Below, piece after piece: positions 45,899 through 54,356 of a stretch of DNA of 64,000 nt. How positions within the stretch are numbered: the stretch's first letter is position 1; every line of letters starts with the position of its first letter. Origin of the DNA: JAPPLG01 sp965199935 (GTDB lineage: Bacteria; Bdellovibrionota; Bdellovibrionia; Bdellovibrionales; UBA1609); NCBI GenBank assembly GCA_965199935.1, contig CBDATD010000002.1:124001-188000 (forward strand), read 5' to 3'. A model generated the notes under the pieces. That model was not told where the DNA came from. It made no database searches and saw nothing but the letters and a program-made list of their open reading frames with translations. The position numbers and the translations under genes were made by a program.

Positions 45899-46019
45899 GG
45901 CTTTCTCCTTTAATTAAATTTACTAATTACTTCTTTTAATTTTAACTGAGAAAGCCCGGCCTTTTTTAGTCTGGGCTGGATTTTTAGATTGTAAACGCTT
46001 TTCTATACTAGCTCATATT

Positions 46020-46202
46020 ATGACTTTGAAAAATGGAAAAGTGTATGCGGGGTCTTTGAGGAAATATCCAAACAATCCAAATCTAAAATATGAGCGCCAA
46101 ACAATTTCTATTATTCCATCTTTTAGCGGGTACAGAGAACAAGAGCAAAAATGGGTTGAATGGGCCAGCTGCACATCACAGTTGAAGTTTTTATATTTTT
46201 AA
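46020..46202 (+). pseudogene. Gene fragment resembling DUF6338-like small domain
   Basis: A 60-residue frame whose start (LKNGKVYAGSLRKYPNNPNL) and middle (ISIIPSFSGYREQEQKWVEW) look like the core of a protein family with LkngKvYvG...P..SGYRd motifs that I only loosely associate with DUF6338. Both ends seem cut. It converges with the third DUF4143 ATPase gene. Confidence 0.35.
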
Positions 46203-47321
46203 GACTTCTTTGCAGAAAGTGATGAAGGGCAGGGAGCGGCCTTTGTTCTTTTCATCTCCAAAATCTTTTTTCATAAGATGCACTTGAAAGCACTTTGGGA
46301 TAAGCAGTCTTTTTTGAAAATACCCCAGATGAGGAGATAAAGCTTTCTCACCCGCTTTGCATTCCACTGCAAATAACGGGCGTTTATTTTTTAGGACTAT
46401 AAAATCCACTTCTCTTTTGTCTGTGTCCCTCAAATATCTTAATTCCATTTTATCTCCGCGGGAGTCACAGCGGTAATGGCAGTATTTTAATAAATGACAA
46501 GCGACAAGATTTTCAAAGCGGTATCCCTTTGATTCTATTTGAGACCAGTCCCAAAAATAAAGTTTTTGCTCCTTTTTGACTGCCCTGATCTTTGAACGTC
46601 CAAAGGGGGGGATTAAAAACACAACATAAAGAGCTTCAAGCAGTTTTAACCACCGAGCAATAGTTTGGTGGCTGACTTGTAAATCCTCTCTTATTGAGTT
46701 GATAGACAGAGGTGATCCTGATTTTTCAGGCAGAGACTCTAACAAGAGGTGAATCAATGAAACTTCTTTTACTTTTTCTAAATCTCTTAAATCCTCATTA
46801 ATTACTTGGTGATTTCTATGGTTTTGCCATTTCTTCCAATGGCTGAGCGATTGGCTGAATAGAGGTTCAGGAAATCCTCCAAACTTCATCAGTGTTTTTA
46901 AATCGCTGATGGAAGGGTTTTTGTTCAATTCTAAGAGAGAAAAAGGATGAAGCCGATAATGAAAATATCGACCCATCAAAGAGTCTCCCCCTTTTGAAAA
47001 GTAATCCAAACGCCCTGATCCTGTAACTACAAAGAAATGATTTGAGTGATGTGCATCATAAAGTCCTTTCATGAAAGACCTCCATCTGGCGTATTTATGA
47101 ATTTCATCAAAAATAATTATTTTATGTTTTAACGGGATTTCATTAATTAATATTTTTTTTCTATGATCTGGAATATCCCAATTTAAGTAAGATGGATTTC
47201 TTGCTGCAGACGGCTTGATCAAACTAAGGCTGAGAGTGGTTTTTCCGACTTGTCGGGGTCCGCTGATAAACACCATCTTCTTTTTCATATCTTTTTTAAT
47301 ATGGCTGGACAGGTATCGCAT
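46191..47321 (-). CDS. AAA ATPase with DUF4143 domain (third copy)
   Basis: A 376-residue relative of the first copy: Walker A SGPRQVGKTTLSL, Walker B-like IIIFDEIHKYARW, GSGRLDYFSKGGDSLMGRYF, a winged-helix segment (LQVSHQTIARWLKLLEALYV) and the DUF4143 tail (KREVDFIVLKNKRPLFAVEC). It is more similar to the first copy than to the second. The ATG at 47321 lies near a palindrome and direct repeats upstream. Likely a nucleic-acid-linked or toxin-like element of mobile DNA; no accepted function. Confidence 0.85.
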   Translation of the reverse strand: MRYLSSHIKKDMKKKMVFISGPRQVGKTTLSLSLIKPSAARNPSYLNWDIPDHRKKILINEIPLKHKIIIFDEIHKYARWRSFMKGLYDAHHSNHFFVVTGSGRLDYFSKGGDSLMGRYFHYRLHPFSLLELNKNPSISDLKTLMKFGGFPEPLFSQSLSHWKKWQNHRNHQVINEDLRDLEKVKEVSLIHLLLESLPEKSGSPLSINSIREDLQVSHQTIARWLKLLEALYVVFLIPPFGRSKIRAVKKEQKLYFWDWSQIESKGYRFENLVACHLLKYCHYRCDSRGDKMELRYLRDTDKREVDFIVLKNKRPLFAVECKAGEKALSPHLGYFQKRLLIPKCFQVHLMKKDFGDEKNKGRSLPFITFCKEVLKI

Positions 47322-47381
47322 AGAATAGGCTCCTTTAAGCAGTTTTCTTGAATGTTAAAATATGATTATTTTAAGGTCAAG

Positions 47382-47426
47382 TTAAAAATACTCATGAGTA
47401 TTCTAACATAGGATTAAAAATACTCA
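47382..47426 (-). promoter_or_regulatory. Palindrome and direct repeats upstream of third DUF4143 ATPase
   Basis: TTAAAAATACTCA occurs at 47382-47394 and 47414-47426, 32 bases apart. The first copy overlaps a perfect 16-base palindrome AATACTCATGAGTATT (47387-47402). They lie 60-105 bases before the ATPase start on the minus strand. Likely operator; inferred. Confidence 0.55.
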
Positions 47427-47728
47427 CATGATTTGCAAGGAAGGCAAAACTGAATTTTTTTACCAAATTTGCTGAAAATTTCATAAAAATAGACGAATTT
47501 TGTTAAGTATGATGTTTAATAGGTTTAAGATTTAGGCCGCATTTCCTCAGACACGCAGTCTATATTGTTTTATTCTGATTCAATTTGAAACGATATTACA
47601 TTCCGTAATGTACGTTTAGTCCATTTTAATCTTATTATTTTCGATATGTGTCCGATAAGTCTGGTTAGACTGTAGCCCTCGAAGGGATACGGTTCAGATT
47701 AACCAGAAGAAAAAGTGGGATATGTCCA
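47427..47728. promoter_or_regulatory. Intergenic region before the Zorya-like genes
   Basis: About 300 bases of AT-rich DNA between divergent genes. It must hold the promoter of the Zorya-like operon; AGTGGGA (47714-47720) is a possible ribosome site for its first ATG. No gene is seen. Confidence 0.4.
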
Positions 47729-49174
47729 ATGACATTAGGTCAGTTGTTTCAAGAATTTCAGAATAATCCAATAGCTTTGATTATATTTTGTGTTTGTTCT
47801 TTATTTATATTCTATTATGCTTATTTGGAGGGGAGAAGCTTAAAAGCAGAAAGTTTTAAGGATTATAAATCTATTATTATCAGCATTGGTATATGCGGTA
47901 CTTTCATAGGTATATTTATTAGTTTATTCTCCTTTGATCCTCAAAATATTGAAAAAAGCGTACCTGAATTACTAGGTGGACTGAAATTAGCTTTTTCAAC
48001 GTCTATTGTAGGTATGCTTTTCTCTATAATCTTATCTCATAGAGAGAACTCTTTATCAAAATCTGAAAATCAATCCAATTCTTCAGAAAAAGATATTTTG
48101 AAATCTATTCTTGAGACAAATGTTGAAACCAACGGTGTTTTAACAAAATTATCACAGAGCATAGAAAAATCTAATTTAAGGATGGTTAATCAATTAGTTT
48201 CCACTGAATCCTCTATTTCAAATTGTTTAAAACCCATTTTAGCTGAACAAAAAATGGCGAATAGTCTTTTCCTTGAGATTAAGAATAAAGTGGAGACCAT
48301 AAATGACAATATGCTACAATCATCCGAGAATATAGATCAACACCTCAACAAGGTTCAAAGGATGGTTAATCAATTAGTTTCCACTGAATCCTCTATTTCA
48401 AATTGTTTAAAACCCATTTTAGCTGAACAAAAAATGGCGAATAGTCTTTTCCTTGAGATTAAGAATAAAGTGGAGACCATAAATGACAATATGCTACAAT
48501 CATCCGAGAATATAGATCAACACCTCAACAAGGTTCATACGTCATTAAAACAGGCGTTAGAAGAATTATCTAAAGGAGCTTCTGAAGCTGTTGTTACTGC
48601 ATTAAAACAGGTAATTACTGATTTTAATGACAACTTAACAGAGCAATTTGGAGACAATTTTAAACAGCTTAATGAAGCGGTTTATAAGATGATTAAATGG
48701 CAAGAGAATTATAAGGTGGCGATCACACAAGTGGAAGAGAATTTACAAAATATACAAACTCAGATTGAGCAAAATTCCTCTTGGGTTGAAAGGTTTGCGG
48801 AAGATTATAAAAAAATCTCAAAAGTACATCAAGATTTAAGGGAAATTATAGAAACAAATCAACATCAAATAGACGAATTAGAAAATGGACTAAGTAACCT
48901 TCACGAGGCTGGTCAAGGTGCTGATTTGTTAGTAAAATCGATGGAGAACTTTTCATCAAAGATTAGGTCTTCCATAGAAGAGCAATCAACAGCATTAAAT
49001 AATCAATCAGAGTCCCTTAGAACTCAATCAGATAATTTAAGAAAGGAATTGGAAAGCTCTTTAGGAAATCTGAACACAGCCCTTGTGAGTTTGACCAATA
49101 AATTTAGAGAAGAGTATAAAGGCCTTCTTGAACAGCATAAGGAACTGCTTCTGAACTTCAAGAGATCAGCATAG
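47729..49174 (+). CDS. ZorA-like MotA/ExbB-family motor protein with long tail
   Basis: A 481-residue protein. Three membrane helices near residues 16-35, 47-68 and 82-104, with the MotA/ExbB-like segments ISIGICGTFIGIFISLFSF and GLKLAFSTSIVGMLFSIIL. A long cytoplasmic coiled-coil tail follows to the end (ENLQNIQTQIEQNSSWVERF). This matches ZorA of the Zorya anti-phage system, whose tail passes the alarm from the cell wall-bound motor to effectors. Residues about 151-270 contain a perfect 60-residue duplication. The HNH gene starts nine bases later and the MotB-like gene follows. Confidence 0.85.
   Translation: MTLGQLFQEFQNNPIALIIFCVCSLFIFYYAYLEGRSLKAESFKDYKSIIISIGICGTFIGIFISLFSFDPQNIEKSVPELLGGLKLAFSTSIVGMLFSIILSHRENSLSKSENQSNSSEKDILKSILETNVETNGVLTKLSQSIEKSNLRMVNQLVSTESSISNCLKPILAEQKMANSLFLEIKNKVETINDNMLQSSENIDQHLNKVQRMVNQLVSTESSISNCLKPILAEQKMANSLFLEIKNKVETINDNMLQSSENIDQHLNKVHTSLKQALEELSKGASEAVVTALKQVITDFNDNLTEQFGDNFKQLNEAVYKMIKWQENYKVAITQVEENLQNIQTQIEQNSSWVERFAEDYKKISKVHQDLREIIETNQHQIDELENGLSNLHEAGQGADLLVKSMENFSSKIRSSIEEQSTALNNQSESLRTQSDNLRKELESSLGNLNTALVSLTNKFREEYKGLLEQHKELLLNFKRSA
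48178..48537 (+). repeat. Perfect 180-bp tandem duplication inside zorA-like gene
   Basis: Bases 48178-48357 and 48358-48537 are identical in every position I compared. The unit is 60 codons, so the frame is kept and the coiled-coil tail is lengthened (MVNQLVSTESSISNCLKPIL repeats). Absence of any difference suggests a very recent event, or an assembly artefact. Confidence 0.95.
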
Positions 49175-49183
49175 AGTGTTCAG

Positions 49184-49975
49184 ATGAAGGTAGATTTGAC
49201 ACAATTTGAAGAGCTTTTGGAAGCAGTAAAGAGTTTTGGTATTAGTGATTTTTCAAAAATAAAAATTCAATTTGAAAGAGGTGAAGGGTTAGATGTAAAT
49301 TTAGATGAGATTTTTCCTTCTTCAAGTGAAGAGCTTCTAACTATTTTACCGGATGGGTCAGTTAGAAAATCTATCATCTATATTGTGGATATTTCTACAT
49401 ATTATGATGAGACACATAGTTATCCTAAGTTTCATATATATAATTGTAAGACGATAAAGTGGATGAGAGCTGGTGGGAGAGGACATAGATACAAAGCTTC
49501 TAGCAGAGTAGATGGGAAATTCATGCTGATCAAAAATGACAGAAAGTGGGAAGAAGAATTAAAAATATGTCTTAACTGTCTGAAACATTACAATGATCAA
49601 TTTGTAAGTATTAAAACAAGAGAAAATTTTTCAATTAAAGAATATATCAAAAATCCAATAAAGAGTTCTGGATTTTTTGAAAGCTTTGATTTTTGTACTC
49701 TTCCAAATGTGTACGCTGAAAATTGGAAATCTATATCAGATTACGTAAAGAAGAGGTCACATTATAAATGTTCTAAATGCTGTAGGGATTTTTCAAACAA
49801 ATCTTATAGAGAGTTTTTACACACTCACCACAAGGATGGAGATAAGACTAATAATACGTTTGGAAATCTAGTTTCTTTATGTATTGAATGCCACTCTCAA
49901 GAATATAATCATGGGCATATGAAAAATAGCTTTCAATACAAAAAATATTTAAAAACTAAAAAGAAGGTAGCATGA
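49184..49975 (+). CDS. HNH endonuclease of Zorya-like system
   Basis: A 263-residue protein with a C-terminal HNH domain: CSKCCRDFSNKSYREFLHTH, HHKDGDKTNNTFGNLVSLC and IECHSQEYNHGH provide two CxxC zinc pairs and the His-Asn-His core (about 197-250). The N-terminal 180 residues are of unknown type. In Zorya type II an HNH effector (ZorE) accompanies ZorA and ZorB; here the gene lies between them, and its 3' end overlaps the MotB-like start by four bases. It is likely the DNA-cutting effector. Relation to ZorE needs alignment. Confidence 0.8.
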   Translation: MKVDLTQFEELLEAVKSFGISDFSKIKIQFERGEGLDVNLDEIFPSSSEELLTILPDGSVRKSIIYIVDISTYYDETHSYPKFHIYNCKTIKWMRAGGRGHRYKASSRVDGKFMLIKNDRKWEEELKICLNCLKHYNDQFVSIKTRENFSIKEYIKNPIKSSGFFESFDFCTLPNVYAENWKSISDYVKKRSHYKCSKCCRDFSNKSYREFLHTHHKDGDKTNNTFGNLVSLCIECHSQEYNHGHMKNSFQYKKYLKTKKKVA

Positions 49976-50724
49976 AGTCTTCTAAAGAATGGATAAGTAT
50001 TTCAGATATGATGACTGGACTAATGATGGTTTTTCTATTTATTGCTGTCCTGTATATAGATAAAATTGAAGATAGCATTCGATGTATGGAGCATCCAGAA
50101 GAATTTCAGAAAGAAGTAAAAAATTTGATGGAAAGATATGATAACTATAATGAACAAATTTATGTTCAGCTTAAAAATGAATTCAATAAAGAGTTAGAAA
50201 TATGGGATGCAAAATTAGATAGAGAAAATCTCACAATGAGTTTTTCTCGTAAAATGATCTTTTTGGCTGGGGATACTCGTATCAAACAGAATTTTAAAAA
50301 AGTTTTAGATAATTTTTGCCCTAGATATTTTAAGATCTTGTACAAATCTAAGGAAGATATAAAGGAGATAAGAATAGAAGGTCATACATCCAGAGAGTGG
50401 GATGAAGTTTCCAATCGAAAAATAGCTTATTTTAATAATATGGAGCTATCACAAGATAGAACGAGATCAGTATTAGAATATTGTATAGCAGAGCGTTTGA
50501 GCATTGATGATGAAATTCAAAATTGGATATTGAAAAAAGTTACGGCAAATGGTTTGTCGTCTAGTCAACTTAAATGTGATCATACAGATCCTGATGAGTT
50601 ATGTAAAGCTCAAAATAGAAGAGTCGAATTTCGGGTGCAAACGAATGAAACTGCTGTGTTGAAACAAATTAAAGATAAGCTCAATAATTTATTAGAGCAA
50701 TTAAAAAAGTGTAAAAAAACATAA
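49972..50724 (+). CDS. ZorB-like MotB/OmpA-family protein
   Basis: A 250-residue protein. The single N-terminal helix with the proton-binding aspartate is WISISDMMTGLMMVFLFIAV (Asp12), and the OmpA-like peptidoglycan-binding domain is at about 130-225 (EIRIEGHTSREWDEVSNRKI; MELSQDRTRSVLEYC; AQNRRVEFRV). It should be the stator partner of the ZorA-like protein, anchoring it to the cell wall. It overlaps the HNH gene by four bases. Its C-terminus (KKCKKT) runs into sequence also found after the M48 gene at 59.6 kb, suggesting a recombination joint. Confidence 0.87.
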   Translation: MKSSKEWISISDMMTGLMMVFLFIAVLYIDKIEDSIRCMEHPEEFQKEVKNLMERYDNYNEQIYVQLKNEFNKELEIWDAKLDRENLTMSFSRKMIFLAGDTRIKQNFKKVLDNFCPRYFKILYKSKEDIKEIRIEGHTSREWDEVSNRKIAYFNNMELSQDRTRSVLEYCIAERLSIDDEIQNWILKKVTANGLSSSQLKCDHTDPDELCKAQNRRVEFRVQTNETAVLKQIKDKLNNLLEQLKKCKKT

Positions 50725-50781
50725 AACACAAACAAGGTATACTACAGATGAGTTAGCTTTCCTCTGTGGTGAATGCGAGGG

Positions 50782-50899
50782 TCACTGGTTTTCATTTCTG
50801 TTGAAGTTGATACAAGGGTATCCACTGCATTGCGGGGCCAAAGGGTGTACTTTACCACTGTAATCATCTAAATCTGAAAAGTCATTGCAGTCAGAGCAA
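50782..50899 (-). pseudogene. Tail-gene fragment F2
   Basis: Minus-strand frame CSDCNDFSDLDDYSGKVHPL then APQCSGYPCINFN and a stop. It matches fragment F5b almost residue for residue. It ends at the stop codon of the HEPN-like gene and begins 58 bases after the ZorB-like stop, so it fills the space between two convergent modules. Confidence 0.75.
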
Positions 50900-52396
50900 C
50901 TAAGACTGCTTCTGTTTATTCTGCTGGTTTGAATCATGATGTATTCTTATATTTGATAAGATTAATAATGTGTGGATTATAGCAGTGGTGGTTTTTGAAT
51001 TTAAACTGTTCTTAGGAAAATGACCATGGCAAATCATATTTCTAAGATTCCAACCTCTTTGGTCAGTTAGAAGTAACTCAAAATATCTGGGTATATTACT
51101 ATTGAGCTTAAAAGCTGTAATAAATTTATCGTCTTTCAATAGAGATCCTAAGGAGCGTAATTGAAAGTTATGAGGTTTATAAATTGTTCCTCCGTTTATT
51201 TTTACTAATTCTCTAACAATGGATTCAATCTGAAGTATTAATATTAAAGTACTTGATATATAATTTCCATTAAAAAAATGTTCTAGTCCTTTTTTTATAA
51301 TTTGATATCGTTCCTTTGGAAATATAGGAGAAAGAAAAAAATGTTTTAAAAGGTTTTGAGCAGTTAACGATTTATGAGTTTTCAAAGATTGTAAGCCTAA
51401 TTCAAGAAAATTTAGATTAATCTGAATTTCGTAATTCATTTGATTAATGATATGCCCTTGATTAACAGTACGTTCAGGTGAGTCTTTTTCTGTAGATCCA
51501 ATTTTATTTATCACTCGTCCTGTATGATCTATCTTTTTTTGAGTTATGAAAAACTGGAGTGGAGACTTTTGTAACGTTTTTAGCACAATATCCTTAGACC
51601 TATTTTTGTCAGGAATAAAGTTTATAGATAAAGAAACTAATGATTCAAAAAGAGAATTTTGGTTTAATAACGTAGATGTGTAGTTATCGATTTCTTTTCT
51701 AGGAATGCTGATAGTTTCATCAAATTTCTTTAATTCTTCTAAAGAAGATTGTTGGTATTTACGTATAGCAGGCTCTAATGCTTCCATTTCTCTAAATAGT
51801 TTGTATTGATACAATATTATTCTGACTTTTTCTAATAACTCACTTCCCACCATTGCAGGGACACTTTTACAATGATGCAAACAGGAATCTTTATAGAGCA
51901 ATAGTACTTTTCTTAGATTTCTGGTTTTGTTTTTGTACTTGTAGTAAGAGGATAATCTTGAAATACTTTTCTCAACAGCAAAGAAGTTAAATCTATCTGA
52001 ATTGTTATCAGAAAAGGTGTTTAATCTTCTTTCTAATTCTTTTATAATCTCCTTTTCTTGTTCTTTTTTTAGTTGAACCTTCTTAGATAAATTTTTATCT
52101 TCAATTAGTAAATCAAATGCATATCCCCATGTGCCAAGTTTATCATCTTCAGAGTAAGTGTTTTCATATTTTATAAGGGCATCTCTTACATTGAATATCC
52201 TTTTTTCATCTGATATAGATATGGCTAGCTTTAAACTTTGTTCTAGCTTGTCAATTATGGAATGAAATCCTTCTGCAATTAATTTTTTGTTAGATAAGTT
52301 TTCATTTTTTAACTTAGATAGTTGTAAAGAAGAATCAATAAATTTGTGGGCAAAGGATATATTTCGATTTGTTTGTTTTGAAAAAAACCAAGCCAA
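50900..52396 (-). CDS. Large helical protein with HEPN-like C-terminus
   Basis: A 498-residue, mostly helical protein of unrecognised family. Near the C-terminus the segment FELLLTDQRGWNLRNMICHG contains RNMICH, an R-x4-H motif as in HEPN ribonucleases, in a context like DUF4209-type tails. The start is uncertain: TTG 52396 is the only standard initiation codon in the open stretch, with AGG some ten bases upstream. It follows the DUF4145-like gene on the same strand by 45 bases, so both likely form an operon. Antiviral or RNase role is inference from the motif and place. Confidence 0.7.
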   Translation of the reverse strand: MAWFFSKQTNRNISFAHKFIDSSLQLSKLKNENLSNKKLIAEGFHSIIDKLEQSLKLAISISDEKRIFNVRDALIKYENTYSEDDKLGTWGYAFDLLIEDKNLSKKVQLKKEQEKEIIKELERRLNTFSDNNSDRFNFFAVEKSISRLSSYYKYKNKTRNLRKVLLLYKDSCLHHCKSVPAMVGSELLEKVRIILYQYKLFREMEALEPAIRKYQQSSLEELKKFDETISIPRKEIDNYTSTLLNQNSLFESLVSLSINFIPDKNRSKDIVLKTLQKSPLQFFITQKKIDHTGRVINKIGSTEKDSPERTVNQGHIINQMNYEIQINLNFLELGLQSLKTHKSLTAQNLLKHFFLSPIFPKERYQIIKKGLEHFFNGNYISSTLILILQIESIVRELVKINGGTIYKPHNFQLRSLGSLLKDDKFITAFKLNSNIPRYFELLLTDQRGWNLRNMICHGHFPKNSLNSKTTTAIIHTLLILSNIRIHHDSNQQNKQKQS

Positions 52397-52441
52397 GCCA
52401 GAGTACCTGTTTTGTAAAATAGGGTTTTGTACTTCAGAAGA

Positions 52442-53020
52442 TCATTTTTTCCAATAACTTACTGCTTCCAGAGAAATATCCTTAGTATCTGGATTGGTGA
52501 TAATTTTACCCTCTTTATTCTCAGAGATAAAAAGAGGTTTATAGTAGTTTTCCCACGTAGCTTGGAATTTATCTTTTTCTATGTTTTTTGGCGGGTGTGC
52601 ACAATCGTTGCCAGTAAGTCTGACTTCATTAGCCCATTCGTGTAAATCTTTTGTAATAATTTGTTGATCAAGTAGCCATTTAATTTGACCTCTTAATGTT
52701 TCTCCAGTAGCTTTCTTTTTAATACAACAAGATTGTAGTGTTCGACGAGCTATAACACCTGTTGCTCTATAAGCATTTACAGAAAAACAAAGATAAGCTT
52801 CTTTTAAATCTTCTTTAAGAAAATCTGGTGTTTTTTCATTGATTGGCTTTGGCAACGCTGTTGGATAAGTTTTTATAATCATCCCATCATAGCGGTAAAC
52901 TAAAAGGAAGAAGTTGCAACTATTACATTCAGAAATATGATATCTACCGTAATGAGCTCTATTACTCAGGGAAGTGTATCGTCGGCAACTAGGACAATAA
53001 ATAGAATTTTTATCTGCCAT
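52442..53020 (-). CDS. DUF4145-domain protein with N-terminal zinc-ribbon-like motif
   Basis: A 192-residue protein. N-terminus: CPSCRRYTSLSNRAHYGRYH and CNSC form a zinc-ribbon-like set of two CxxC pairs. C-terminal half: DUF4145 (LCFSVNAYRATGVIARRTLQ ... LHEWANEVRLTGNDCAHPPK). DUF4145 is HEPN-like in fold and occurs alone or on restriction enzymes and defence proteins. It is upstream of the large HEPN-like gene, and the two may be a two-component unit. A phage-defence role is plausible but not shown. Confidence 0.82.
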   Translation of the reverse strand: MADKNSIYCPSCRRYTSLSNRAHYGRYHISECNSCNFFLLVYRYDGMIIKTYPTALPKPINEKTPDFLKEDLKEAYLCFSVNAYRATGVIARRTLQSCCIKKKATGETLRGQIKWLLDQQIITKDLHEWANEVRLTGNDCAHPPKNIEKDKFQATWENYYKPLFISENKEGKIITNPDTKDISLEAVSYWKK

Positions 53021-53212
53021 ATCTTTATTCTTTGAAGAAGCATCAAAGTACCACCGTACATTATTTTAGGAACAATTCAAAGGAAAATTTTTACTTCCAT
53101 GATTGTATATGGGATAAAAGGTAGAAACTATAAGAGTGGATTAGTTTTTACTTCTGTTTTTCGCCGTTGTTGCGGTTGAAGTGGGAGAGAGAAATGGCAT
53201 CGCGAGGGAGGG

Positions 53213-53240
53213 TTAGTTTTCATCATAGTCGATATCCTTT
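53213..53240 (-). pseudogene. Tail-gene fragment F3 (short)
   Basis: On the minus strand KDIDYDEN then TAA, like the ends HIDYDGGGS and CIDYDGSGSGS of the other fragments. Only the last residues are left. It lies between the DUF4145 gene and the TIR gene. Confidence 0.45.
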
Positions 53241-53257
53241 ATTTGTAACTTCCAACT

Positions 53258-53294
53258 CTGGACTATAGAGATAAATTTTAGTAAAATACAGAAA
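53258..53294 (+). repeat. 37-base sequence shared upstream of two island genes (copy 1)
   Basis: CTGGACTATAGAG followed by an AT-rich part ending ATACAGAAA is shared with 62945-62981, with one or two differences. Here it is about 90 bases upstream of the TIR gene. It could be a promoter module or a remnant of a recombined gene. Confidence 0.55.
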
Positions 53295-53382
53295 GCTCAG
53301 CACTGTTGAGAAGCTAGTGAATTGGGATGTTGCTACAATTTCTTAAATTTGAAGCAATAACGTAACAAACAAGGTTTAAAAT

Positions 53383-54279
53383 ATGAATAATGTAAAAATT
53401 CCAAAATTTTTTATGTCGCATCATCGTAAAGATAGGGAATTGTTATCTGTTTTGAAGAGAGTCTTCTTGAATCATGGTATTGAGTTATTTTTAGCACATG
53501 AAGATATACCAGGAGGAGAAGAGTATATTGAAAAAATCAAAGATGAGCTACGCAACTGTGATATTTTTATAATTTATGCAAACGATAATTCTAAAAATAG
53601 CTCTTTTTGTAATCAAGAAATTGGATGGAGTCTTGTACTCAATAAACCATTCATTATAATAGGAGATAAGGATTGGGATCTAATGCCCAAACAGCAGAGT
53701 TATAAGTTAAAACCAGGAAAGGAATTTGAATGCTTTTCATCAATAATGAGAGATAAAAGAACAATTAAAGCAATATCTCAGTTTGCACAATATAAAAAGA
53801 AATCAAGTGCTTTAAAGGTTTTAGCGAAAATGAATTATTCAGGTTTTCGAGTGCATAGCAAAGCACCTTCTAAATTATCAGATAAATGGATACATCTAAT
53901 TCCTCATGCTTGGAATGATTATTGGTTTTACACAGAATTTGATGTTAATTACACCATAAACCGCCAAAAGATAGAACTAAGCTATAAAATAGGCTATCGA
54001 GGCCAAATAGGAGGAAATCCTAGTAAAAGCAGTTATACATCTAAGGAAATGAGTGAATATTTTTTATGGTTACCGGATAATTTTCTATCTCGACAAACTG
54101 ATGGCACTGGAGATACGAATGTTGATACAGCTATTTCTATTTTGCTGAGAGATTGTGAGTATGATGGGAGTTTAAAAAAAGGTTTTGAAAATGAGGACGT
54201 CTTTAAAAGGTCACTTTTTCTGGGTGAACTAAATGGTAACAATAAGCTGGATGAATCACTCTTTGAAGGTATGGATTGA
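53383..54279 (+). CDS. TIR-domain protein with unknown C-terminal domain
   Basis: A 298-residue protein. The N-terminal TIR domain spans about residues 6-120: FFMSHHRKDRELLSVLKRVF, LAHEDIPGGEEYIEKIKDEL, and SSFCNQEIGWSL with the likely NADase glutamate Glu79. The C-terminal 170 residues (HAWNDYWFYTEFDVNYTINR) are of unknown type and might sense a ligand. Bacterial TIR proteins cleave NAD+ or make signal nucleotides in abortive defence. It is not obviously part of a Thoeris set (no SLOG gene near), so it may act alone. CAAGG precedes its ATG. Confidence 0.87.
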   Translation: MNNVKIPKFFMSHHRKDRELLSVLKRVFLNHGIELFLAHEDIPGGEEYIEKIKDELRNCDIFIIYANDNSKNSSFCNQEIGWSLVLNKPFIIIGDKDWDLMPKQQSYKLKPGKEFECFSSIMRDKRTIKAISQFAQYKKKSSALKVLAKMNYSGFRVHSKAPSKLSDKWIHLIPHAWNDYWFYTEFDVNYTINRQKIELSYKIGYRGQIGGNPSKSSYTSKEMSEYFLWLPDNFLSRQTDGTGDTNVDTAISILLRDCEYDGSLKKGFENEDVFKRSLFLGELNGNNKLDESLFEGMD

Positions 54280-54356
54280 GTCTCCAAAGTAGTACGGAAG
54301 GGTTAAATGGGGTGGAATAAGGTTAAGAATATTGTTGATTCACCGATAAGTCTTTT

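Noticed and set aside
53383..54279. Thoeris system
   Set aside because: No SLOG-domain (ThsA) gene lies next to the TIR gene.
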